From positions 33,723 to 97,722 of the forward strand of contig JANQRB010000132.1 in NCBI GenBank assembly GCA_028284775.1: DNA of 64,000 bases. The letters are read 5' to 3'. The DNA is from Candidatus Kapaibacterium sp. GTDB lineage: Bacteria > Bacteroidota > Ignavibacteria > Kapaibacteriales > UBA7675. The notes below the pieces were generated by a model. That model worked only from the letters and a program-made list of their open reading frames with translations. It was not told where the DNA came from and did no database searches. Below, piece by piece: positions 48,799 through 56,444 of this stretch. Every line of letters starts with the position of its first letter. Positions within the stretch are counted from its first letter, which is position 1. The position numbers were made by a program, and so were the translations under genes.

Positions 48799-50034
48799 AT
48801 GACAAGGAAAGAATTCATACAAACCTGCCTGGCATTGGGAATCGGGATGCCGTTTATTTCGAGCATTCTGAAGTCTTGCAGTGTGCATGATGATCTGCGG
48901 CCTGATTTCGAACTGAATTTCAAAGGCAAGGTTCTCATTATAGGCGCGGGAGCGGCAGGCCTCACAGCCGGCTATTTGTTAAACCGCTTTGGGATTGATT
49001 TCAAAATACTTGAGGCCGCTTCCGTTTTCGGCGGCAGGGTAAAACGAACTGATAATTTCGCGGATTTCCCCATCGACCTCGGCGCCGAATGGATTCACGA
49101 AGATCCGGCGGTATTAGCAAAGCTGTTGCACGATCCCCAACGCAAACCCGAAATTGAAGTCATAACATACAACCCGAAGACGATATATACTTATCACGAG
49201 AGGAAATTAAAGAAGCAAAATTGGGCAAGTAAATTTTATAGTGAACATAAATTCAAAAACACTACCTGGTACGGATTTTTTGAGAAAAATATAGTTCCGA
49301 ATATAGGCGATAGAATTGTATTCAACAGTCCGGTAAGTGAGATTGATTATTCCGGGGCAAAAGTAACTGTTAAAAACACCGAGGGCGCAGTCTTCGAGGC
49401 GGATCGGGTGCTGCTGGCTCTGCCCCTCAAAATACTGCAGAATGAGAGCGTTACATTTATTCCAGAGCTGCCGGCCGAAAAAACAGATGCCATAAAGGGC
49501 ATCGACGTGCCGGATGGGATTAAGGTGTTTATTGAGTTCTCGGAGAAATTTTATCCGGACATGCTGTTCACGGAGAGTTTGTCGAGTCTTTTAGATGAGT
49601 CAGCGGGTGAAAGGCTCTATTATGACGCGGCCTACGGGAAAAATTCCAAGCGCAACATACTTGGACTCTTCTCTGTAGGAAAGAAAGCCAGCGCCTACAC
49701 GAAGCTGGCTACAGACCAAGAAGTCATTGCTAAAATCCTTGGCGAACTGGATGAGATTTACGCGGGAAGAGCCGGCAGGACCTATATCAAGCACATTGTT
49801 CAGAACTGGTCGAAAGAGCCCTATATCCAGGGCGCTTATGGCATTGACTTTCCGGAATCAGCGAATAAAAGCGCCGCACAGTTATCCAGGCCTGTCATGA
49901 ATAAGCTGTATTTTGCCGGCGACGCAATGATAGGCGAAGACAGGGTTTCTACTGTTCCGGGCGCCGCTGCAAGTGCGTATCGAGCGATAAACGCACTTTT
50001 AAAAGTGCCGCTGCAATCGGCGCAGGGCAAGTAG
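48799..50034 (+). CDS. FAD-dependent amine oxidase family protein
   Basis: A 411-aa flavoprotein of the monoamine oxidase/phytoene desaturase superfamily. The dinucleotide-binding motif 'VLIIGAGAAGLTAGYLL' lies at about 45-61, the 'GGRVKR' motif follows, then 'DLGAEWIH', and the C-terminal FAD motif 'YFAGDAMIGEDRVSTVPGA' lies near 373-391. It would oxidise an amine or similar substrate with release of hydrogen peroxide or reduction of another acceptor; the substrate is unknown. The N-terminus (MTRKEFIQTCLALGIGMPFI, then SSILKSCS) is hydrophobic and may be a signal sequence with a lipoprotein-like cysteine at residue 27, so export to the periplasm is possible. Confidence 0.85.
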   Translation: MTRKEFIQTCLALGIGMPFISSILKSCSVHDDLRPDFELNFKGKVLIIGAGAAGLTAGYLLNRFGIDFKILEAASVFGGRVKRTDNFADFPIDLGAEWIHEDPAVLAKLLHDPQRKPEIEVITYNPKTIYTYHERKLKKQNWASKFYSEHKFKNTTWYGFFEKNIVPNIGDRIVFNSPVSEIDYSGAKVTVKNTEGAVFEADRVLLALPLKILQNESVTFIPELPAEKTDAIKGIDVPDGIKVFIEFSEKFYPDMLFTESLSSLLDESAGERLYYDAAYGKNSKRNILGLFSVGKKASAYTKLATDQEVIAKILGELDEIYAGRAGRTYIKHIVQNWSKEPYIQGAYGIDFPESANKSAAQLSRPVMNKLYFAGDAMIGEDRVSTVPGAAASAYRAINALLKVPLQSAQGK

Positions 50035-50179
50035 AGGAATTGAAGATGAGGCTTTGCGCATTGCCCGTAAATATGCCCTGTATCTGTGGGCTTAGCTTTG
50101 TGATACAAACGGCCGATTCGAAAACGAAGCCTTAACGCAGGCTGCTGCATGCTCAGCCAAACACTTAACTTTCTGACCA

Positions 50180-50734
50180 ATGAACATTTTCAGATCATCC
50201 CGGGAACAGCGACTCTGGCTCTATGCGGGCTTCGTATTGCTTGCGATTTTCGCATCTCTCTTCCTTGGGCGGCCGCTCGCGGAATTGTTCGCCAATCAAA
50301 ATCTGCAGGGTGCCATCTTCCTGCTCGGAATGATACTCGTTGGTATAAGCATCATCGTGCATGGCCTGGTGATACGTCCCGGCAAAATTGAAATTGCCAT
50401 CTGGCTGGGCCTGGCGGCGGTCTACACAACTCTCTTTCTGCGCTTAGGCCTTCCCGAACGCAGCCACCTGATCGAATACAGCGTGTTGGCAATTATTATC
50501 CATAAGGCACTTTGCGAACGACGTAGTCAGGGAGCTGCTGTTCCGCTGCCCGGAATGATTGCATTCGCGGCAAGCGTTCTGATAGGTGTGCTTGATGAAT
50601 GCATTCAGTTGTTCCTGCCGGATCGTGTATTTGATACGGTGGATATGATATTTAACGCACTTGCGGCCTTTATGGCTGTCGGGACGAGCAGCGTATTGCA
50701 ATGGGCGCGGAAGATGTTCGGCAAGCCAAGTTAA
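50180..50734 (+). CDS. VanZ-like integral membrane protein
   Basis: A 184-aa protein with about five membrane segments. The diagnostic C-terminal block is 'GVLDECIQLFLPDRVFDTVD' followed by 'MIFNALAA', matching the VanZ-family D-E-x-x-Q-x-x-(x)-P-x-R-x-x-D-x-x-D-x-x-x-N pattern. The family takes its name from a teicoplanin-resistance accessory protein, but most members are of unknown function. It lies 146 bp after the amine oxidase and is convergent with the MATE gene (33 bp apart). Confidence 0.8.
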   Translation: MNIFRSSREQRLWLYAGFVLLAIFASLFLGRPLAELFANQNLQGAIFLLGMILVGISIIVHGLVIRPGKIEIAIWLGLAAVYTTLFLRLGLPERSHLIEYSVLAIIIHKALCERRSQGAAVPLPGMIAFAASVLIGVLDECIQLFLPDRVFDTVDMIFNALAAFMAVGTSSVLQWARKMFGKPS

Positions 50735-50766
50735 TTGGAGTTGCCAACTGCTTCGGCATGCTGCAC

Positions 50767-52203
50767 TTAAACCTGCACCGTTTTCCAGGAGCCGCGTCTG
50801 AAAAGATAAAGTGTGAATATACCTACCGAAGTCTCTGAAATGAACACGCCCCAGAATACTCCCGAATGTTCCCAGCCGAGCTGGATGGCCAGGACATAGG
50901 ACAGGGGAATTTGGATGAGCCAGAAAAAGATGACGTTTATCCAGGTCGGCGTTTTGGTATCGCCCGCGCCGTTAAAGGCCTGCACCGTCACCATCCACCA
51001 GCCGTAAATGAAATAGGAAAAGGAGAGAATGCGCAGCCATTCCGCGCCTATCGCTATAACCGCGGAATCGTCCGTGAAGATCCTCATCAATGATTCATTG
51101 AAGAAGAAGAAGACAAGGGACACAAATATCAGGAAAATCATAGTGTACATGCCGATCTTCCACACCGATGACTCCGCTCTGTCGGGATTGCCGGCCCCCA
51201 GGCTTTGTCCGACCAGCGTTGCCGCCGCATTGGAGAGGCCCCAGGCCGGCATCAATGTAAACATCATCAGGCGGACGACTGTTGTTGAAGCCGCGACGGC
51301 CTCATTGCCGACTTCGGCCAGGATGCGCATCAGGAAGATCCATGCGGTCATGGCAACGATCATTTGGCCGATTCCGCCCAGCGACGTGCGCAGGATGTTA
51401 AACAAGACCTTGGCGTCCCAATGAAGCTGCGCAAGCTTAACGCGGATATGTTTGCCGCCCCGGAAGAGGGTCCAGAGCTGAATCACGACGGCAATACCCC
51501 TGCCGATATTGGTGGCGACGGCCGCGCCCTTTACGCCCATTTCGGGAAATGGTCCCCAGCCGAATATCAGCAGCGGATCGAGCAGGATGTTGATAGCATT
51601 GGCGATCCATAAGACCCGCATCGCAATGGCTGCATCGCCGGCGCCCCGGAAGATCGCATTGATAACAAAGAGCAGGGTGATAACGGCATTGCCGCCGAGC
51701 ATCCACTGGGTGTAGTGATAACCATGTTCTACTCCCCATTGGTCCGCGCCCATAAGAATCAGTAAATCTTTAGCAAAAAAGATGCCCGCCACGGCAAAGG
51801 GCAGCGAGCAAAGCAAGGCGAGGAAAATGGACTGGACAGCCGCCCGCCCGGCTTCTTCTTTTTTCTTCTCGCCTATCCGCCTGGCGATGACGGCGGTAAC
51901 CGCCATGGAAAGACCCATTGCAATGGCGTAAATAAGGAAGAGATAAGACTCCGTAAGACCGACCGTCGCCACCGCCGAAGGGCCCAGCTTCCCGACAAAA
52001 TAAATGTCGACCACGGCGAAGGTGGATTCCATCACCAGTTCCAGGACCATGGGCACGGCCAGGAGGAAGATCGCTCGTTTGAGCGGCACCTGCGTGTAGT
52101 CGGCTTCCGTGCCGCGCACGGCATCTTTAAGTTCCTGCCACAGTGATCGCTTTGGGGCTGAGTTTGCGGGAGAGCTCTGCATTGCGTTGTTCTCTTCAGT
52201 CAT
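50767..52203 (-). CDS. MATE family efflux transporter
   Basis: A 478-aa inner-membrane multidrug/toxin extrusion transporter with about twelve hydrophobic helices in two homologous halves. The N-terminal half has 'AIFLLAVPMVLELVMESTFAVVDIYFVGKLG', and the second half begins near 'LFNILRTSLGGIGQMIVAM'. Length matches the family. Such proteins export cationic or other drugs using Na+ or H+ gradients; the substrate here is unknown. A hydrophilic N-terminal extension of about 45 residues precedes the first helix. The start is ATG 52203, with ATG at residue 8 as an alternative. A 14-bp palindrome occupies the position of the ribosome binding site. Confidence 0.92.
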   Translation of the reverse strand: MTEENNAMQSSPANSAPKRSLWQELKDAVRGTEADYTQVPLKRAIFLLAVPMVLELVMESTFAVVDIYFVGKLGPSAVATVGLTESYLFLIYAIAMGLSMAVTAVIARRIGEKKKEEAGRAAVQSIFLALLCSLPFAVAGIFFAKDLLILMGADQWGVEHGYHYTQWMLGGNAVITLLFVINAIFRGAGDAAIAMRVLWIANAINILLDPLLIFGWGPFPEMGVKGAAVATNIGRGIAVVIQLWTLFRGGKHIRVKLAQLHWDAKVLFNILRTSLGGIGQMIVAMTAWIFLMRILAEVGNEAVAASTTVVRLMMFTLMPAWGLSNAAATLVGQSLGAGNPDRAESSVWKIGMYTMIFLIFVSLVFFFFNESLMRIFTDDSAVIAIGAEWLRILSFSYFIYGWWMVTVQAFNGAGDTKTPTWINVIFFWLIQIPLSYVLAIQLGWEHSGVFWGVFISETSVGIFTLYLFRRGSWKTVQV

Positions 52204-52205
52204 TG

Positions 52206-52219
52206 TTTATCCGGATAAA
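52206..52219. promoter_or_regulatory. Perfect 14-bp palindrome at the MATE start
   Basis: TTTATCCGGATAAA lies 2 nt before the ATG at 52203 on the minus strand, where a Shine-Dalgarno would sit. It may be a repressor site or an RNA hairpin limiting translation. Confidence 0.45.
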
Positions 52220-52635
52220 TTCGGCATTGAGATCTTGTAGAATGGTATGCCGCTTTACTAAATGGTGAACAATCTATTCACGAATAAAGGGCTGCAGAAA
52301 CACAGCCGAAGAAACAATATATGTTGAATCCTGCATCTGGGGAAGAGATTTGTGGTTCTTGTTTTTTATTGAGTTGGGTGATTCGTGGTGTGTAGGCTGA
52401 GGCTTAGTTGTTGCCGGTTGCAGGTGGGAAGACAATAGTCTCTCGTTGTATGGCGGTAAGAGTCTCTGATTTCTTCACTGCATACAAAAAACAAACTTGT
52501 GAAATTTCGGCACACACAGGGCTTCCCGACCTTGTGAGCTCTCAGACAGGCCAACCTGCTTGATTGTGACGCCCGCCTTTCTCTGTTCAGTATGATCACC
52601 TCGCGCTGACGTCCGTGAATCTATTCCTCCATACA

Positions 52636-52667
52636 CCAGCAAGTACACCAGCAGATAGCCTTGCTGG
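52636..52667. repeat. 8-bp inverted repeat
   Basis: CCAGCAAG (52636-52643) and CTTGCTGG (52660-52667) form a perfect stem with a 16-nt loop. No T-run follows. Its role is unknown. Confidence 0.6.
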
Positions 52668-52843
52668 AATTTCAGAATAAATGTAGCTTTATGATTACGT
52701 TTGCAAAATGGCTAACATGATACGGTACTGACCACCCATACCGTTGTGTTTCATTAGCATCCATGTGCTGATTTGTTGTTTTTTTAAGTTTACGGGCAAA
52801 AGGAGTTCCTTGAAAACTCTTGACAAATACTCCTCGCCCATAT

Positions 52844-52954
52844 GGGGAAGTAGCTCAATGGTAGAGCACCGAACTTCTTTACTCTCCGCTAATGGCAAAG
52901 AGGGTTCCTATTTCTGGGCTTCGGCGGTTGCAGGTTCGAATCCTGTCTTCCCCA
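52844..52954 (+). tRNA. tRNA-like gene with a 46-nt anticodon loop
   Basis: All tRNA arms are present. Acceptor: GGGGAAG (52844-52850) pairs with CTTCCCC (52947-52953), with discriminator A. D arm: GCTC/GAGC (52853-52856 and 52864-52867) with loop AATGGTA. Anticodon stem: CCGAA (52869-52873) pairs with TTCGG (52920-52924). Variable loop: CGGTT. T arm: GCAGG-TTCGAAT-CCTGT. The anticodon loop is 46 nt (52874-52919) instead of 7, so the gene is 111 nt, with about 39 nt extra. No placement of the 5-bp stem restores a normal loop. Possible anticodons after removal of an insert include TCT (CTTCT..GC) or TGG (CT..TGGGC); neither is secure. CCA is not encoded. It may be an intron-containing tRNA, a tRNA mimic, or a pseudogene. 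The orphan protein gene starts 80 nt downstream on the same strand. Confidence 0.75.
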
Positions 52955-53034
52955 ATTTTTTTGAGGGGGATAAGAGTTCTTAATAATTGTCTTTGTTTTT
53001 GCCCGCTGCCCCCTTGCGTAAAAAGGAATCTGTC

Positions 53035-54945
53035 ATGATGAGTGCAACGCTTCGACTGTTTAATGCTGTTCAAGTTGATTGCAAACAGGGTGAAAATATC
53101 CCCCAGGCCGTTTTTGAAAGAACCATCAAAAACGGTTACATACTTGATCCGTCAATCAGTCCGGAAAAGGATCTGTTAGATGCAATTGAGGGTGTAGTTG
53201 GTATATCCGGTGATAAAGCAAATGCCGCTTTCCACAAGTCATGGTCGGTGGTTCAGAACGCTTCAATGGCCTCATTGGTAATACAGCAGATAATTCACTA
53301 TATCACTACTTACGGATTCGAGAAGCTAGGTTTTTATCGGGAAGATGCCGTTTATATACCTCGTGAGATTCTGAATTTGCCGAATATTCAAGATGACATT
53401 CCTTTGGTCGCTATCAAAGCGATGGACAAAGATGAAATTCTAAGCAGAATAATCAATTTGGGTGCGGGAATCGCCTTAGCTCAGGAAACACTGGATGATA
53501 TAATGACTATCATCCGGTTCAACAAATATGACGGTGACTTTGTTGAAAGGATCGGCAATCGAGAATTAAAAGCGTTGCTCCATGACTTTTACGGCATTCT
53601 GCCTTCTGATCCAATTTTTTATCTGCGTCTATTGATAAGTAAGCTGACCGATGAATCGCTGCTCATAAAAAATGATAGACTCATTGAAAAACTAAATAAT
53701 GCAGACGGCAGGCTATTAGATGACCTGCTAAAAAACGCGCCGGAAAACTTGGCCTCCATTTTCTTTCGCTTTAAGCCGATATTTTTGGCCATGAAGTCAA
53801 TTTCAAATAACAAATCGTTTTTTAATCAGCTACGGAAGAAAGCCAACAGACTTCATGTTCCAATGCCGGAGGATTATCTAAACAGTATTACATCTCGGAT
53901 TAAACATAAGAATCTGAATCTGGATTGTTTTTCCCAAAAAATTGACAATGCAAGTATCTTCCGGAAAATACGTCTGGCCCATGCCCTCAATTACCGCTTA
54001 AGTTCAGCTAGCTCAATTGTCTATCGAGTTCGTAATGGAAGTGGATGGGCCTCTGAATTTAACTGGAGTAGCGGTCTGGAAGAAAATACCGTGCACGCCT
54101 TGAACATAATACTAGCTTCAATTGCAGATGATATCCGGGAAAATGTTGATGGAAAGTTGATCTATATTCCTGAAAACATTTGTTACACATTGCCGGCTAC
54201 AGAAAAACAGTTTACGGGACACTTCCCTACTGGAACTTGGGTTTCAGTTCCGGAAGACTTGATTGTAGGTATTCACTGGACAAATACTGAAAAGCGAAGG
54301 ATAGATCTGGATCTGTCCTTAATTGGCGTATCCGGCAAAATCGGATGGGATGCAAGTCATAGATCCAAAGAACGCAACATTCTATTCTCGGGTGATGTCA
54401 CAGACGCACCAGCTCCACATGGGGCATCGGAGTTGTTTTATATTAAAAAGGACTTGATGGAATCAAAGATTCTGATTGCAAACTACTATAATTTTAAGGC
54501 CAGTTATCCAGTAGACTGCAAGATTTTGGTGGCACACGAAAACCCGGAGAAGTTCGGTGCCAATTATATGATTGATGTAAATAATTTGATTGCTGCCGCT
54601 AACGTCAAGATTTCAAGGAGACAAAGTATTCTGGGACTCATAACAAACATCGAGGGTGAAAACAGAGTCTATTTTGCCAATAGCAGCATAGGCAACTCAA
54701 TAACGTCTACTAAGAATGAGAATTCCATGCATGCTCGGAGTTATCTTATCGCTAACACTGTAAATTCAATTAGTCTTAGAGAGATATTAAGAATGGCCGG
54801 GGCAACTGTTGTTAATACCATCCCGGACGGTGAGTTCCTGAATTTATCACCTGAAATGCTGGATAAAGAAACTTTGATAGATCTCATAAGTCCACAAAGA
54901 ATTAATGCTAATGCAAGCGATACAAACAGTCACTCGGCTCTTTAG
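53035..54945 (+). CDS. Orphan 636-aa protein paired with the tRNA-like gene
   Basis: A 636-aa predicted cytoplasmic protein of unknown function. AAGGAA (53023-53028) lies 6 nt before ATG 53035, so this start is preferred over the open frame from 52987. The N-terminal 350 residues are helical. Residues about 385-520 are beta-rich, with 'WVSVPEDLIVGIHW', 'RRIDLDLSLIG', 'ILFSGDVTDAPAPHGASELF' and 'ILIANYYNF'. This segment resembles, from memory, the C-terminal part of MXAN_6230/SCO0854-type and TerD-like proteins (the D-L-D-x-S and S-G-D-x-T-x-A-P patterns). No membrane helix, signal peptide or known nuclease motif is seen. The gene is visibly more AT-rich than its neighbours, a sign of transfer. 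Its tight downstream placement suggests that it acts with the tRNA-like RNA. Confidence 0.75.
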   Translation: MMSATLRLFNAVQVDCKQGENIPQAVFERTIKNGYILDPSISPEKDLLDAIEGVVGISGDKANAAFHKSWSVVQNASMASLVIQQIIHYITTYGFEKLGFYREDAVYIPREILNLPNIQDDIPLVAIKAMDKDEILSRIINLGAGIALAQETLDDIMTIIRFNKYDGDFVERIGNRELKALLHDFYGILPSDPIFYLRLLISKLTDESLLIKNDRLIEKLNNADGRLLDDLLKNAPENLASIFFRFKPIFLAMKSISNNKSFFNQLRKKANRLHVPMPEDYLNSITSRIKHKNLNLDCFSQKIDNASIFRKIRLAHALNYRLSSASSIVYRVRNGSGWASEFNWSSGLEENTVHALNIILASIADDIRENVDGKLIYIPENICYTLPATEKQFTGHFPTGTWVSVPEDLIVGIHWTNTEKRRIDLDLSLIGVSGKIGWDASHRSKERNILFSGDVTDAPAPHGASELFYIKKDLMESKILIANYYNFKASYPVDCKILVAHENPEKFGANYMIDVNNLIAAANVKISRRQSILGLITNIEGENRVYFANSSIGNSITSTKNENSMHARSYLIANTVNSISLREILRMAGATVVNTIPDGEFLNLSPEMLDKETLIDLISPQRINANASDTNSHSAL

Positions 54946-55195
54946 CAATGTTATTGTTCAAAAATGAGCAGCCAGCTAATCAACTCATAGAAAATTTGCA
55001 GGTTTTTAAAGAGTCATCCTGAAACTAATACACTCTCTACATTTGGATGGATGCCGTCTTCGGTAATTCTATATTCGGCGTGGTTGGCACGATTTGTAAA
55101 ACAGTTACAAAAAAGGCGGCCTGTTCCCAGACCGCCTTCAACCTCCCTATAGATCATTCCAACCGTATATCCCCCCCCCCAGTGTACATCAAAAT
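54946..55195. other. Intergenic region between the orphan gene and the katG remnant
   Basis: About 250 bp without a gene. It holds the minus-strand terminator at 55109-55138 that belongs to the katG remnant. No terminator for the orphan gene was seen. Confidence 0.5.
55109..55138 (-). terminator. Rho-independent terminator behind the katG remnant
   Basis: Read on the minus strand, AAGGCGG and CCGCCTT form a stem that runs into TTTTTT. It lies about 60 bp after the katG stop codon and has outlived the gene. Confidence 0.75.
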
Positions 55196-55507
55196 TCAGC
55201 CCAGTTCAAAGCGATCAAGATTCATCACCTTGTCCCACGCCGCCACGAAATTCTGTGCGAACGTTTCATTTGCATCCGCGCATGCCTACACTTGAGCGAG
55301 GGCTAGCAACTCCGAGTTAGAACCGAAGATCAGATCCACGCGTGCGCCGGTCCAACTGAGTGCGCCGCTTGTGTGATCACGTCCCTCGAACACTCCGGCG
55401 CTTTCCGTCACTTTCCAGATCATGCCGGAGTCGAGCAGATTAAGGAAGGAGTCGTTGTTGGGCCTTTCCTGTTGGCCGGTAAAGACGCCGTGTGCGGATT
55501 GATCGAA
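55196..55507 (-). pseudogene. katG: 3' remnant of a catalase-peroxidase (katG) gene
   Basis: A single minus-strand frame of 104 codons reads FDQSAHGVFTGQQ, then LLDSGMIWKVTESAGVFEGR, then SWTGARVDLIFGSNSELLAL, and ends NFVAAWDKVMNLDRFELG-stop. This is the extreme C-terminus of KatG (HGVFT, DxxxVFEGRD, W-T-G-x-R-V-D-L-x-F-G-S-N-S, V-M-N-L-D-R-F). The frame is broken by TAG at 55286-55288, where the family has the Tyr of 'VYASAD'. Everything upstream, including both haem-domain regions, is missing. The remnant ends close to the leader of the third giant gene, so a rearrangement there probably removed the 5' part. Confidence 0.85.
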
Positions 55508-55627
55508 GTTCGTGGTCTTCTCCCTACCCGCCTGAGCCCGGCCACACGGGCCTCAGTCCCGGCCCGACCGAGACTGCCGGTCCGTGGATGCTCGTCAATC
55601 GTCAAGCCCTCAGCAACATGTAGTCAA

Positions 55628-55667
55628 TCTGTAGTGGCAATGTGACTACAGTCGCCCAATACCTTTG
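55628..55667 (+). promoter_or_regulatory. 40-bp promoter element, copy 5
   Basis: TCTGTAGTGGCAATGTGAC (55628-55646) matches 15 of 19 positions of copy 1, and TACCTTTG (55660-55667) is a perfect TAnnTTTG. The 28-nt spacing is again exact. The expected leader is about 0.77 kb. Confidence 0.6.
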
Positions 55668-56366
55668 TGGCAGATAATCGGTGGACAGGTTACGGTAGCT
55701 GAAGCCGTTTGCGGTCGACGTGTCCGAACTCTCTTCCGTATCATTGCTGCCTGGTCGGAGGCCGGGTCCTGCAGTAGCGGATTTTCCAAAAGCACAGTGT
55801 GAAACTTCGTCCGGACGGCGCCGCCTGCGCGTTGCCGCCGGCACTGTTTTGCCTGCTGCCGAAATCCGGCCTTTCGACCGGGTGACTGAGATCCCAGTAA
55901 TTCCGGGCTTGTCTGCGGGGCGTAAAGCGCCCGCCCGCAAGAGCGCTGATAATGCGACACCGATCGTGAACTGCAAGGCAAAGTCACAGGCGCAATATGA
56001 GCGGCGCAACAAGTGCGGCGCGGCGCGAGCAGGGCTGAGCTCCCTTGACGATCTCGATTCGCTGTCGTATCAGGAATTTGCCCGGCCCTACAGGCTCACT
56101 TGCCCTATGATCCGGTGTAGCAAACAAAGAGTTGAAGTTGAAGCTCGGCAGTGCGGCTGCGATGGCCCGGTGCTGATCATACCGGCACAGATCATCCCGA
56201 TGCTATCGAACCCGCTGCCGGGTTCTTTTCTTCCCGCGTGAACACAGGGGAGCATCCCGCTCCCGGAGAGCGCAGACATTAACAAACCTGTATAAATGTT
56301 CGGGCGGCGTGCAAAGCGCCGCGGCTATCCCCTTGTCTTCGCGTGTTTTCCGGCTCACTGCCGAAA
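55645..56366. repeat. Leader segment paralogous to 5735-6450
   Basis: This shares ordered blocks with the leader of the first giant gene: GTTACGGTAGCTGAAGCCG, GTGTCCGAAC, GCTGATCATACCGGCAC, CATTAACAAACC, GCCGCGGCTATCC, CTTGTCTTC. The two loci therefore duplicated together with their regulatory DNA. Confidence 0.65.
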
Positions 56367-56444
56367 GGAAATTCAGGTGAAGACAGAGTAAAAACAAAAC
56401 AGCAATCTCAAGCGCTAGCAATACGGAATTGAGGAATATGACTT

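Larger units (their letters stand above)
52204..52843. other. Intergenic region upstream of the MATE and tRNA-like genes
   Basis: About 640 bp without a supported gene. It contains the MATE 5' palindrome (52206-52219), a direct repeat ACACCAGCA (about 52633 and 52645) overlapping the inverted repeat CCAGCAAG/CTTGCTGG (52636-52643 and 52660-52667), and a TTGACA at 52820-52825 just before the tRNA-like gene. Sequence becomes AT-rich from about 52670. Confidence 0.5.
55508..56444. other. Leader of the third giant exoprotein gene
   Basis: About 0.94 kb without a supported gene. It contains the fifth copy of the 40-bp promoter element (55628) and the segment paralogous to 5735-6450. The open frame at 55720-56241 is not conserved as a protein between the two leaders. 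Confidence 0.55.

Noticed and set aside
52844..52954. Group I intron or long variable arm as an explanation of the 111-nt tRNA-like gene
   Set aside because: The insert of about 39 nt is far too short for a group I intron. The variable loop is a normal 5 nt (CGGTT), so the extra sequence lies in the anticodon loop and not in a Ser/Leu/Sec-type variable arm.
52744..52983. 79-codon open frame across the tRNA-like gene
   Set aside because: It overlaps the whole tRNA structure, has no ribosome binding site support and shows no protein features.
55720..56241. 173-codon open frame in the leader of the third giant gene
   Set aside because: It is not conserved in frame with the first leader and has no recognisable domain.
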